Source: Microcaldota archaeon (lineage in GTDB: Archaea; Aenigmatarchaeota; Aenigmatarchaeia; QMZP01; QMZT01). Taken from it: DNA of 6,886 nucleotides. This document shows, one piece after another, positions 1-4,860 of the stretch. Location: NCBI GenBank assembly GCA_013151465.1, contig JAADIF010000010.1, positions 1 through 6,886 of the forward strand, written 5' to 3'. Positions within the stretch are counted from its first letter, which is position 1. Each line of letters opens with the position of its first letter. Below the pieces are notes generated by a model. The model was not told the origin of the DNA. It searched no databases and saw nothing but the letters and a program-made list of their open reading frames with translations. A program made the translations under genes and the position numbers.

Positions 1-276
1 GCATTCCCTTACATCACAGTGTTCACAATCATAACCGTCCTCTGTCGTCTTTCCCGGGCACTTGTCTGCCTTTCTCATGCAGTGTGGGATGAAAACGATG
101 ACGTCTTTCGGGTCCATTTTTCTTATTCTTTCCCGGTATATCCTGTTTTTCAGGTCGATATACAACCTGTCAGCATTTTCCGGTTCCTCTCCGAGAATCT
201 TTAATGCCCGTTTGAATGCATTTCTTGTCGAGAGGTCGACACCGAGGTTTATTAGGTCGTTTATTAGGTTTTTCAT
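1..276 (-). CDS. DUF116-like cysteine-rich protein, 5' part (cut by window edge)
   Basis: The frame is open from ATG at 276 to the window edge and gives 92 residues without a stop; the rest of the gene lies to the left. Residues 1-58 look helical and charged. They are followed by a hydrophobic strand and the segment IPHCMRKADKCP (63-74), then a CEHC pair (84-87) and C92. The spacing C66, C73, C84, C87, C92 after a strand ending in PHC resembles what I remember of DUF116 family proteins, which carry a cysteine cluster presumed to bind metal; their role is unknown. The gene is divergent from nre. Its promoter could be the AT-rich box at 298-308 read leftward, about 27 bases from the ATG. The coding call is firm because the cysteine-rich frame is intact, while the antisense frames give low-complexity F/S/R-rich peptides. 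The family call is moderate. Confidence 0.72.
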   Translation of the reverse strand, partial: MKNLINDLINLGVDLSTRNAFKRALKILGEEPENADRLYIDLKNRIYRERIRKMDPKDVIVFIPHCMRKADKCPGKTTEDGYDCEHCDVREC

Positions 277-297
277 GAATAAAGATTGTTTGCGAAA

Positions 298-308
298 GTT
301 TTTAATAT
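298..308. promoter_or_regulatory. AT-rich promoter box in the divergent DUF116-like/nre spacer
   Basis: The box GTTTTTAATAT reads rightward like the other TATA-type boxes in this window and lies about 27 bases before an in-frame ATG at 330. Read leftward it lies about 27 bases before the ATG of the leftward gene at 276. It could serve either gene or both. The 10-mer AGTTTTTAAT here (297-306) recurs exactly at 383-392, before the second possible nre start. Confidence 0.45.
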
Positions 309-383
309 GCGAGTATCGTTGAGGGCACAATGAACATCTTGCCGCCATTCTGGCGGAAATTCTGTATATCAAAAAGTTGCATA

Positions 384-393
384 GTTTTTAATC
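384..393 (+). promoter_or_regulatory. TATA-like box before the preferred nre start
   Basis: GTTTTTAATC is centred about 26 bases before the ATG at 414, the distance expected when transcription starts at or next to the start codon (leaderless mRNA). No Shine-Dalgarno sequence lies between box and ATG. It supports 414 over 330 as the main start, but the same box sequence also precedes 330. Confidence 0.5.
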
Positions 394-413
394 TTCTCAC
401 CAAATCCATTCTT

Positions 414-1619
414 ATGGTAGCCCCTGCAAACCTCTGCGTGATATGCAAGGGCGGGCGGAATCTCTGCGGCCATACCCCCTGCCCGCTTTTGAAGAAGTTC
501 AGGCTGGAGAAGAAGGCATCAAAAGAAATAGGCAGCAGCTTTTTCGGAAAAGGCCTTTCCGTTTTTATCGGAAGATACGGCTATCCGAATGTTCCGGCCG
601 GGCCCATGGGATCGCTTGATGAAAGCGCAACAGACGACACGAGATCGCTTTTTGGCAAAAGCTACGATGAGATAATAGAGCTGCGCTCGCTTCTTTTGCG
701 CTCGAGGAAGGCGGAAAACATCTTTTCGCGCTCAAGGTTTGTTGAGCAGAATCAGGAAATAGCGCTTGCAAAGAAGAGCATCGACATAGAGCTTGAATTC
801 GGAGGGAAGCCGAGATATGAGATGAGCTTTTCTGATATCGTCCAGCCGATGGGCCCGACTGTCTCCCTCAAGAAATTCTCTCTTGCTGAAAACGCCCCTG
901 TCCCGAGGCGCGTCGACAGCATCGTGAATGATGAAGTCCCCGCGCAGGATGCAAGTTTCATGCTTTACAGGTTCGGGTATGATGTGGGCAAGGTTTCGAC
1001 AATACTGTCGTCTGGCGCGCTTGGCTCATCCGAGAAAAGAAAGCTTGTCCCGACGCGCTGGTCCATAACCGCAATAGATGATACCATCGCAAAAAAACTC
1101 ATGGAAAGGATAAGGGATTATCCGCAAATAAGCGATTTCATGGTGTTTTCAAGCGTTTACATGGACAACCGGTTCGAGGTGCTCCTTATACCTGGAAGCT
1201 GGGAATACGAAAACTTCGAGGTATGGGCTCCCGGAACGCCATGGTCATTTGACCTCAAAAAGCCCCAGATGCTCGTTGAATACGAGCCGTATGAGGGCAG
1301 GACGAAATATGCGGACAAGGAGGGCGGGGGATACTACGCCGCGAGAATTGCCGTCTGCGAAAAACTGAATGGGATGAAAAAACAGGCAAAGGCGGTCGTT
1401 TTCAGGGAGATTTACGAGGGTTATGTCATTCCGCTTGGCGTCTGGCAGGTCAGAGAGAACGCAAGAAACGCGATGAAATCAAAACCAAAGACATTTTCCA
1501 CGCTTGGCGATGCGCTTGATGACATAAAGGCGCGCCTTCGGACTGACATAAAGAAATATATCGCAAGCAGCAGAATATTAAGGCAAAGAAGAATAATTGA
1601 TTTTCTGGGTTTTCGATAA
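414..1619 (+). CDS. nre: Nre family archaeal DNA repair protein (401 aa)
   Basis: Nre proteins are archaeal DNA repair factors; the haloarchaeal NreA works with the sliding clamp PCNA. Near the N-terminus, C8, C11, C18 and C23 (CX2CX6CX4C) form a zinc-finger-like cluster ending in CPLL, typical of Nre members with a zinc site. Next come the family signatures LSVFIGRYGYPNV (48-60), KLVPTRWSITAIDD (210-223) and GGYYAARIAVCEKL (305-318). The last residues contain QRRIIDFL (391-398), which fits a PCNA-interacting peptide (Q, then I at +3, F and L at +6 and +7). I chose ATG 414 because it puts the cysteine cluster at the usual distance from the start and has a TATA-like box 26 bases upstream. An in-frame ATG at 330 would add 28 residues unlike the family, but it has its own box and a weak GAGG. 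The gene looks richer in GC than trmG10 next to it. Confidence 0.9.
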   Translation: MVAPANLCVICKGGRNLCGHTPCPLLKKFRLEKKASKEIGSSFFGKGLSVFIGRYGYPNVPAGPMGSLDESATDDTRSLFGKSYDEIIELRSLLLRSRKAENIFSRSRFVEQNQEIALAKKSIDIELEFGGKPRYEMSFSDIVQPMGPTVSLKKFSLAENAPVPRRVDSIVNDEVPAQDASFMLYRFGYDVGKVSTILSSGALGSSEKRKLVPTRWSITAIDDTIAKKLMERIRDYPQISDFMVFSSVYMDNRFEVLLIPGSWEYENFEVWAPGTPWSFDLKKPQMLVEYEPYEGRTKYADKEGGGYYAARIAVCEKLNGMKKQAKAVVFREIYEGYVIPLGVWQVRENARNAMKSKPKTFSTLGDALDDIKARLRTDIKKYIASSRILRQRRIIDFLGFR

Positions 1620-1730
1620 GATTTTATCAAATTACATCGGACCGTCAGCTAATTATCTTACGATTTATAATTTTTCATTACTGCCAAAAATGTTATGAAT
1701 AGTTTCCCATATTCAGACGTGCTGAAACGC
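1620..1730 (+). other. nre-trmG10 spacer with T-rich probable terminator
   Basis: No gene is visible in this 5' part of the 140-base spacer. T-rich stretches just after the nre stop (around 1621-1628) and at 1665-1679 (TTTATAATTTTTCATT) are the kind of U-rich 3' end where archaeal RNA polymerase terminates. I see no stable hairpin. Confidence 0.35.
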
Positions 1731-1738
1731 TCTTATAG
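1731..1738 (+). promoter_or_regulatory. TATA-like box of trmG10
   Basis: TCTTATAG lies 22-29 bases before the ATG at 1760. No ribosome binding site lies between them, so a leaderless or near-leaderless transcript is likely. The 140-base gap after nre also supports independent transcription. Confidence 0.5.
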
Positions 1739-1759
1739 CAAACACTTCAAACTAACACT

Positions 1760-2782
1760 ATGAAATTGATGTCATATTTGCTTGGGATAGACACGAAACT
1801 TGCGCTCGGAGAACTTGCGGCGGTCTTTGAAACATTTTCCATGAATTTTAACATGCTCATGCACGATGGTCAGATTGCTGTTTTTGAAGCGAACGATGCA
1901 GAAATTAAAAAGATTGGAAAACGGCTGGCGCTTACTCATTCAATCTATCTTTTCATAGGGATGAACAAAAGAAAGTATATCGAATCGTTCTTTGAAAACA
2001 AAACCATTAAACTTGATATGCCATTCAGGGTGAGATTGTATTTTATTGGAGAAAAATCGCCTCCGAATGCCCAGGATCTTGAAAAAAATATAGGAAAAAG
2101 CATCTGGAAGAGGTCAGAAGAGATGGGCATAACACCATCAGTAGATCTCAACGATCCAAAAACTGAGATATGTATTTTTATCGAAAAGGAGAATGCCTAC
2201 ATCGGAAGAAAACTTATTGATATTGACAAGAGACAATTTCGCATGACTGAGCCGGAGAGGCGCCCGTTCGTGCGTCCCATCACAATGGGATCAAGAACGG
2301 CAAGGGTCATGGTTAATCTTGCCCGCCTTAAAAAAGGAAAAGTACTTGATCCCTTCTGTGGAACTGGAGCCATACTGATTGAAGCAGGAATTGTTGGTCT
2401 TGAAGCATACGGCATTGACATAAAGGGCGACCTTATCGAAGGAGCCGGGAAGAATGCCGCTCATTACGGCATAAACGGTCATTTTTCCGTTGGCGATGCA
2501 AGACATCTTGAAGCGATATTTCCTGAGAATTATTTTGATGCAATTGTTACAGATCTTCCTTACGGCATTTCCGCATCAACGGGGAAGGAGATTAAGGAAC
2601 AATTATACAGCGATGCTATTTTCCCGATTGAGAAAGTTCTCAAAGACGGAGGATTTTGCGTAATTGCGGCGCCGGGAGAAATGCATTTAAAAACAAAAAT
2701 GAAACTTATAGAAATACATAACGAACAACTCAGCACGAATCTTGTGCGCCATATACACGTATACCAAAAGATTAATAGTTAG
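1760..2782 (+). CDS. trmG10: tRNA (guanine-10-N2) methyltransferase, THUMP type (Trm-G10/Trm11 family, 340 aa)
   Basis: The archaeal enzyme of this family uses S-adenosylmethionine to methylate N2 of G10 in tRNA. The N-terminal part (about 1-165) has the layout of an NFLD/THUMP RNA-binding region and ends in the linker RPFVRPITM (168-176), which precedes the catalytic domain in this family. The Rossmann-fold methyltransferase domain has motif I DPFCGTGAILIEA (197-209), an acidic SAM-binding residue D220 in YGID, D246 in GDAR, and motif IV DLPYG (265-269), a variant of the D/N-P-P-Y active site with Leu at the second position. Length is normal for the family. ATG 1760 fits the promoter spacing; a second ATG at 1769 is possible. 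The gene stands alone, with promoter-bearing spacers on both sides. The final substrate assignment is by family. Confidence 0.9.
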   Translation: MKLMSYLLGIDTKLALGELAAVFETFSMNFNMLMHDGQIAVFEANDAEIKKIGKRLALTHSIYLFIGMNKRKYIESFFENKTIKLDMPFRVRLYFIGEKSPPNAQDLEKNIGKSIWKRSEEMGITPSVDLNDPKTEICIFIEKENAYIGRKLIDIDKRQFRMTEPERRPFVRPITMGSRTARVMVNLARLKKGKVLDPFCGTGAILIEAGIVGLEAYGIDIKGDLIEGAGKNAAHYGINGHFSVGDARHLEAIFPENYFDAIVTDLPYGISASTGKEIKEQLYSDAIFPIEKVLKDGGFCVIAAPGEMHLKTKMKLIEIHNEQLSTNLVRHIHVYQKINS

Positions 2783-2881
2783 CTGCCAAACCTTTAAGAG
2801 CTGTGTAAGAAACAAACCCTGCGACAATCCACCGTAACAACAAACAGCTAACCATCGCACAGTTTCGCATACGAGCGTCCG

Positions 2882-2901
2882 CCGCAGGTGAGAACCTGCG
2901 G
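2882..2901 (+). other. Perfect 8-bp stem-loop with GNRA tetraloop (GAGA)
   Basis: The arms CCGCAGGT (2882-2889) and ACCTGCGG (2894-2901) are exact reverse complements closing a GAGA loop, a GNRA tetraloop typical of structured RNA. It lies 100 bases after trmG10 and just before the TATA-like box of the next gene. It is not followed by a T-run, so it is not a bacterial-type terminator. It could stabilise the 3' end of the trmG10 mRNA, be part of a small RNA or leader, or act as a DNA dyad bound by a regulator. An identical CCTGCG at 2818-2823 could pair with the left arm as an alternative fold. Confidence 0.55.
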
Positions 2902-2908
2902 ATATAAC
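2901..2908 (+). promoter_or_regulatory. TATA-like box of the 101-residue protein gene
   Basis: GATATAAC follows the hairpin directly. A start of transcription about 26 bases downstream would fall near 2928-2932 and leave a leader of about 24 bases that contains the ribosome binding site at 2941-2949. The weaker CTTTAAG at 2792-2798 is an alternative and would give a leader of roughly 130 bases containing the hairpin. Confidence 0.45.
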
Positions 2909-2928
2909 CGTTAACGGTTTTAACGGTT
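2906..2928 (+). promoter_or_regulatory. TTAACGGTT repeat array, probable operator
   Basis: TTAACGGTT occurs twice in direct tandem (2911-2919 and 2920-2928) and once inverted as AACCGTTAA (2906-2914). The inverted copy and the first direct copy make the 14-base perfect palindrome AACCGTTAACGGTT (2906-2919). The array overlaps the TATA-like box and covers the stretch up to the expected transcription start, where archaeal repressors commonly bind to block TBP/TFB or RNA polymerase. The repeats are seen directly; the operator role is inferred. Confidence 0.55.
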
Positions 2929-2940
2929 AATAAACTAAAT

Positions 2941-2949
2941 AAGGAGTGA
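2941..2949 (+). promoter_or_regulatory. Strong Shine-Dalgarno site
   Basis: AAGGAGTGA closely matches the complement of the 16S rRNA 3' end, and its GGAG lies 7 bases before the ATG at 2954. It fixes the start of the 101-residue gene and shows that its mRNA has a leader, unlike most genes in this window. Confidence 0.7.
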
Positions 2950-2953
2950 TTTT

Positions 2954-3259
2954 ATGGAGATGATTATGTTCGTGCCAAAGGAGAACTATCCTCAGGTTAA
3001 TAGAGAGATTCTGGGTGACGATCTTGTCAGCAGGCAATCGGTGAGTTTCAGGGATAATGTTGCATTGAGGCTTTCCGACAAAGATGGCTATTATCTTTAC
3101 GTAAGCGGTGCAGATGAAGCCGTTAAAAAAGCAAAAGAGATAGTCGGAGACAGAGGAACAGAGCTTGAAGGAGAAGAGTTCGAGAAGATTCTAAACCTGA
3201 TCAATGAGCAGGAAAATAAGCAGGCGGAGGGCTTTGGTGCAATCTTCGGAGATGAATAA
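2954..3259 (+). CDS. Uncharacterised small acidic protein (101 aa)
   Basis: I do not recognise the family. The start is set by the strong ribosome binding site. The protein appears soluble, with no signal peptide or membrane segment, and is acidic overall (22 D/E against 12 K/R). Residues 1-60 look like short beta strands (MIMFVP; QSVSF; VALRLS; YYLYVSG) with one helix. The segment YLYVSGADEAVKKAKEIV (47-64) resembles the final strand-turn-helix of KH-like RNA-binding domains, but the KH GXXG loop is missing, so this is only a structural hint. Residues 71-101 look like a charged helix ending in a Gly/Phe-rich acidic tail (GFGAIFGDE). It is preceded by the operator-like array, so it is probably regulated separately from trmG10. 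An 80-base spacer with its own box separates it from the MinD-like ATPase. A real gene is likely; its role is unknown. Confidence 0.8.
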   Translation: MEMIMFVPKENYPQVNREILGDDLVSRQSVSFRDNVALRLSDKDGYYLYVSGADEAVKKAKEIVGDRGTELEGEEFEKILNLINEQENKQAEGFGAIFGDE

Positions 3260-3263
3260 TATC

Positions 3264-3281
3264 TTAATTTTTCTTATTTTA
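3264..3281 (+). terminator. T-rich probable terminator
   Basis: The stretch reading TTAATTTTTCTTATTTTA begins five bases after the stop codon of the 101-residue gene. A run of Ts without a hairpin is the usual archaeal intrinsic termination signal. It would separate this gene from the MinD-like ATPase, which has its own box 25 bases further on. Confidence 0.45.
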
Positions 3282-3304
3282 CCTGAAATTTATTTTCGTG
3301 ACCG

Positions 3305-3317
3305 TTTAATATTTAAG
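3305..3317 (+). promoter_or_regulatory. TATA-like box of the MinD-like ATPase gene
   Basis: TTTAATATTTAAG is centred about 29 bases before the ATG at 3340, consistent with a leaderless transcript. The preceding ACCGTTTAA (3301-3309) is close to the AACCGTTAA element upstream of the neighbouring gene, which could reflect a shared regulator, but the match is imperfect. Confidence 0.5.
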
Positions 3318-3339
3318 GAATGAGCATCAATTCTATTTC

Positions 3340-4092
3340 ATGACGCGAATAATTTCTGTTGTTTCTGGCAAAGGCGGTGTTGGCAAGACGACACTTGTTG
3401 CGAATCTTGGCTCTCATCTATCATCTATCGGAAAGGATGTTGCCGTAATTGATGCGAACCTTTCCGGCGCAAACCTTGGGCTTCATTTAGGCCTGTCGGA
3501 TTTTTATCCGTTTGCAATAAACCATGTCCTGAAAGGCGATGTTCCCATGAGCCATGCGACATACAACCATTATCTTGGTTTTGATATAATACCTGCTTCA
3601 CTAAGCGATATAGATGTCAATCCAAACAGGTTGAAACATGTCCTCAAGGATGTTGTGGGCAAGAAAGATTTTGTGCTGATAGACGCGGCAGCCGGCATCG
3701 ACAATGAAGTGAAAGCAGCAATTGAGGCATCTGATGAGGTGCTTCTTGTTACAAATCCTGACACGCCCTCTATTGCAGATGCTCTTAGGGCAAAAAAACT
3801 TGCGGAGAATCTGAACAAAACGGTTATGGGCGTCGTGCTTAATAAAGTGAGAGGGGAACGATTTGAAATCACTGACAAAGTCATAGAGGACGTGCTTGAA
3901 CTTCCCATAATAGCAAAGATTCCTGAACACAAGAAGGTAAGGGAGGCAATAGCGCTTAAAATACCGATGACCGCATATGCTCCTCGTTCGAAAGTTAGTG
4001 TGGAATTGAAGAAACTTTCTCATCATCTGACCGGTGAAGAGATGCCAAAAGAAAGTTTGCTCGAGAAATTCATAAATGCGTTATATAGATAA
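3340..4092 (+). CDS. minD: MinD/ParA-family P-loop ATPase (250 aa)
   Basis: The protein begins with the deviant Walker A motif SGKGGVGKTT (9-18), whose signature lysine K11 marks the MinD/ParA/Mrp class. The switch I region is DANLSGANLGL (38-48), and the Walker B/switch II segment is LIDAAAGID (113-121), matching the D-x-x-A-G-I pattern of MinD rather than the PPG of Mrp. LVTNPDTPSIADA is the typical MinD strand-helix that follows. Such ATPases dimerise on ATP binding and position other proteins at membranes or on the nucleoid. The last residues, ESLLEKFINALYR, could form a short amphipathic helix like the membrane-targeting tail of MinD. Archaea often carry several paralogues that place archaella or chemosensory arrays, so the cargo here is unknown. 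Length is typical. The gene faces scpB tail to tail across 32 bases. Confidence 0.9.
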   Translation: MTRIISVVSGKGGVGKTTLVANLGSHLSSIGKDVAVIDANLSGANLGLHLGLSDFYPFAINHVLKGDVPMSHATYNHYLGFDIIPASLSDIDVNPNRLKHVLKDVVGKKDFVLIDAAAGIDNEVKAAIEASDEVLLVTNPDTPSIADALRAKKLAENLNKTVMGVVLNKVRGERFEITDKVIEDVLELPIIAKIPEHKKVREAIALKIPMTAYAPRSKVSVELKKLSHHLTGEEMPKESLLEKFINALYR

Positions 4093-4124
4093 AAAGTATT
4101 TTCTTATATTTCTTCTTCTTTCGC
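4093..4124. terminator. Convergent T-rich terminator region between minD and scpB
   Basis: This 32-base spacer is almost all T with some C and A on the plus strand (4100-4121), suitable as a U-rich terminator for minD. On the minus strand the run of five Ts at 4091-4095 could end the scpB transcript. No hairpin is apparent. Confidence 0.45.
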
Positions 4125-4610
4125 TTAGGCCGTTCTGGCCTGCATAAGCCTTTCTCTTATGTTCTGCTTGCTTTCCCCGAAGTAGCGTTCGAACTCGGCC
4201 GTAAGCGAAATTACCTTTGTCCTGCCGTGCTTTTCTGTCTTGATGAGCCCTTTTCTTTCAAGCGTCTTAATATAATTATATGCCTTATTTCCCTGTATTT
4301 TTATCAGGTCTGACTGCTTTATCGGCTCCTTGTAGGCAATTATTGCAAGTGCCCTTTTGTGCCCTTCAAGAAGATCTGAATAGGGAGTAAGATGGCTCAC
4401 TCTGTCAAGAAATTCCCTTTTCACTTGCATCATCCATCCATCCGGGAATTCAACGATTTCCACGCCACGCTCTGCATACTCATTGCTGAGCTCTTCTATG
4501 ACTTCCCTTATGTAACCAAGGGATTTTACATCACTTATTTTTGATAATTCCCTTAGAGTAAGGGGTCTGCTTGTCATGAACAATGCGGCCTCTATTATCT
4601 TTTTGTGCAT
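4125..4610 (-). CDS. scpB: Segregation and condensation protein B (ScpB, 161 aa)
   Basis: ScpB is the winged-helix partner of the SMC-ScpA condensin complex that organises and segregates chromosomes. The opening MHKKIIEAALFMTSRPLTL matches the family start. It is followed by the first winged-helix domain with REVIEELSNEYAERGVEIVEFPDGWMM (the family pattern L-x-x-E-Y-x-x-R-G-hydrophobic-E), then the second domain with the hallmark ALAIIAYKEPIKQSDLIKIQG. It ends in LTAEFERYFG plus a charged tail. I chose ATG 4610 because a TATA-like box lies 26 bases upstream and the family begins here. A TTG at 4649 would add 13 residues upstream of that box. ScpA and SMC are not in this window. The gene is divergent from the 54-residue membrane protein. 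Confidence 0.9.
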   Translation of the reverse strand: MHKKIIEAALFMTSRPLTLRELSKISDVKSLGYIREVIEELSNEYAERGVEIVEFPDGWMMQVKREFLDRVSHLTPYSDLLEGHKRALAIIAYKEPIKQSDLIKIQGNKAYNYIKTLERKGLIKTEKHGRTKVISLTAEFERYFGESKQNIRERLMQARTA

Positions 4611-4630
4611 AGAATATATTTGGTTATAGA

Positions 4631-4640
4631 AGCTTAAAAC
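4631..4640 (-). promoter_or_regulatory. TATA-like box of scpB
   Basis: On the minus strand this reads GTTTTAAGCT and is centred about 26 bases before the ATG at 4610. It supports a leaderless transcript and the shorter start of ScpB. It is separated by about 20 bases from the divergent box at 4662-4671. Confidence 0.5.
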
Positions 4641-4661
4641 CCTTGCCAAAATAAGAGTTTC

Positions 4662-4671
4662 CTTTTTAAAC
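4662..4671 (+). promoter_or_regulatory. TATA-like box of the 54-residue membrane protein gene
   Basis: CTTTTTAAAC is centred about 27 bases before the ATG at 4694. This is the same spacing as at other leaderless starts in the window and is good evidence that the short frame is a real gene. Confidence 0.5.
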
Positions 4672-4693
4672 GAGTGCGCATTTAATAATAAGT

Positions 4694-4858
4694 ATGGAGT
4701 TTACAGTAAAAGTGCTTGTTGGTATCGTTCTTGCAGTTATTACGTTTCTCATAGTTCTTACATTAATGAACGGGCTCAACGGAAACGTTAATGATCAGTT
4801 GGGAAATTTTTTCAGTTTTCTGGACAGCGCTCAGCCGGTGATGAAATTCGGTAATTAG
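4694..4858 (+). CDS. Small single-pass membrane protein (54 aa)
   Basis: This short frame fills the gap between scpB and cbf5. It begins MEFTVK, followed by a continuous hydrophobic segment (residues 7-24, VLVGIVLAVITFLIVLTL) long enough to span the membrane, then a polar tail NGLNGNVNDQLGNFFSFLDS and a short end. The basic residue before the hydrophobic segment and the Asn/Asp-rich tail suggest the C-terminus lies outside the cell. It lacks a clear class III (pilin) signal-peptide cleavage site, so I do not call it a pilin, although some archaeal pilin-like proteins have this format. Its own TATA-like box lies 27 bases upstream. It ends only 2 bases from the stop codon of the convergent pseudouridine synthase gene. 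The gene is plausible, the function unknown. Confidence 0.65.
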   Translation: MEFTVKVLVGIVLAVITFLIVLTLMNGLNGNVNDQLGNFFSFLDSAQPVMKFGN

Positions 4859-4860
4859 GT

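Noticed and set aside
2778..2852. Inverted repeat GTTAGCTG (2778-2785) and CAGCTAAC (2845-2852) around the end of trmG10.
   Set aside because: Eight-base arms 59 bases apart are not rare enough in this spacer to claim a structure, and one arm lies partly in the trmG10 coding end.
2882..2901. Hairpin as a bacterial rho-independent terminator.
   Set aside because: No run of Ts follows the stem, and archaea do not generally use hairpin-dependent termination.
2820..2953. An H/ACA or C/D guide RNA in the spacer after trmG10, tempting because a Cbf5-like gene is in the window.
   Set aside because: I find no pseudouridylation pocket with a 3' ACA box and no proper C, D, C' and D' box set; only the one hairpin is clear.
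3570..4026. Leftward open frames of 120-141 codons opposite minD.
   Set aside because: They mirror the coding pattern of the MinD-like ATPase, are Ser/Phe/Cys-rich, and lack promoter or ribosome binding signals.
4611..4649. Longer ScpB beginning at TTG 4649.
   Set aside because: The extra 13 residues are not part of the family, and the TATA-like box at 4631-4640 would fall inside the coding region; ATG 4610 fits family start and promoter.
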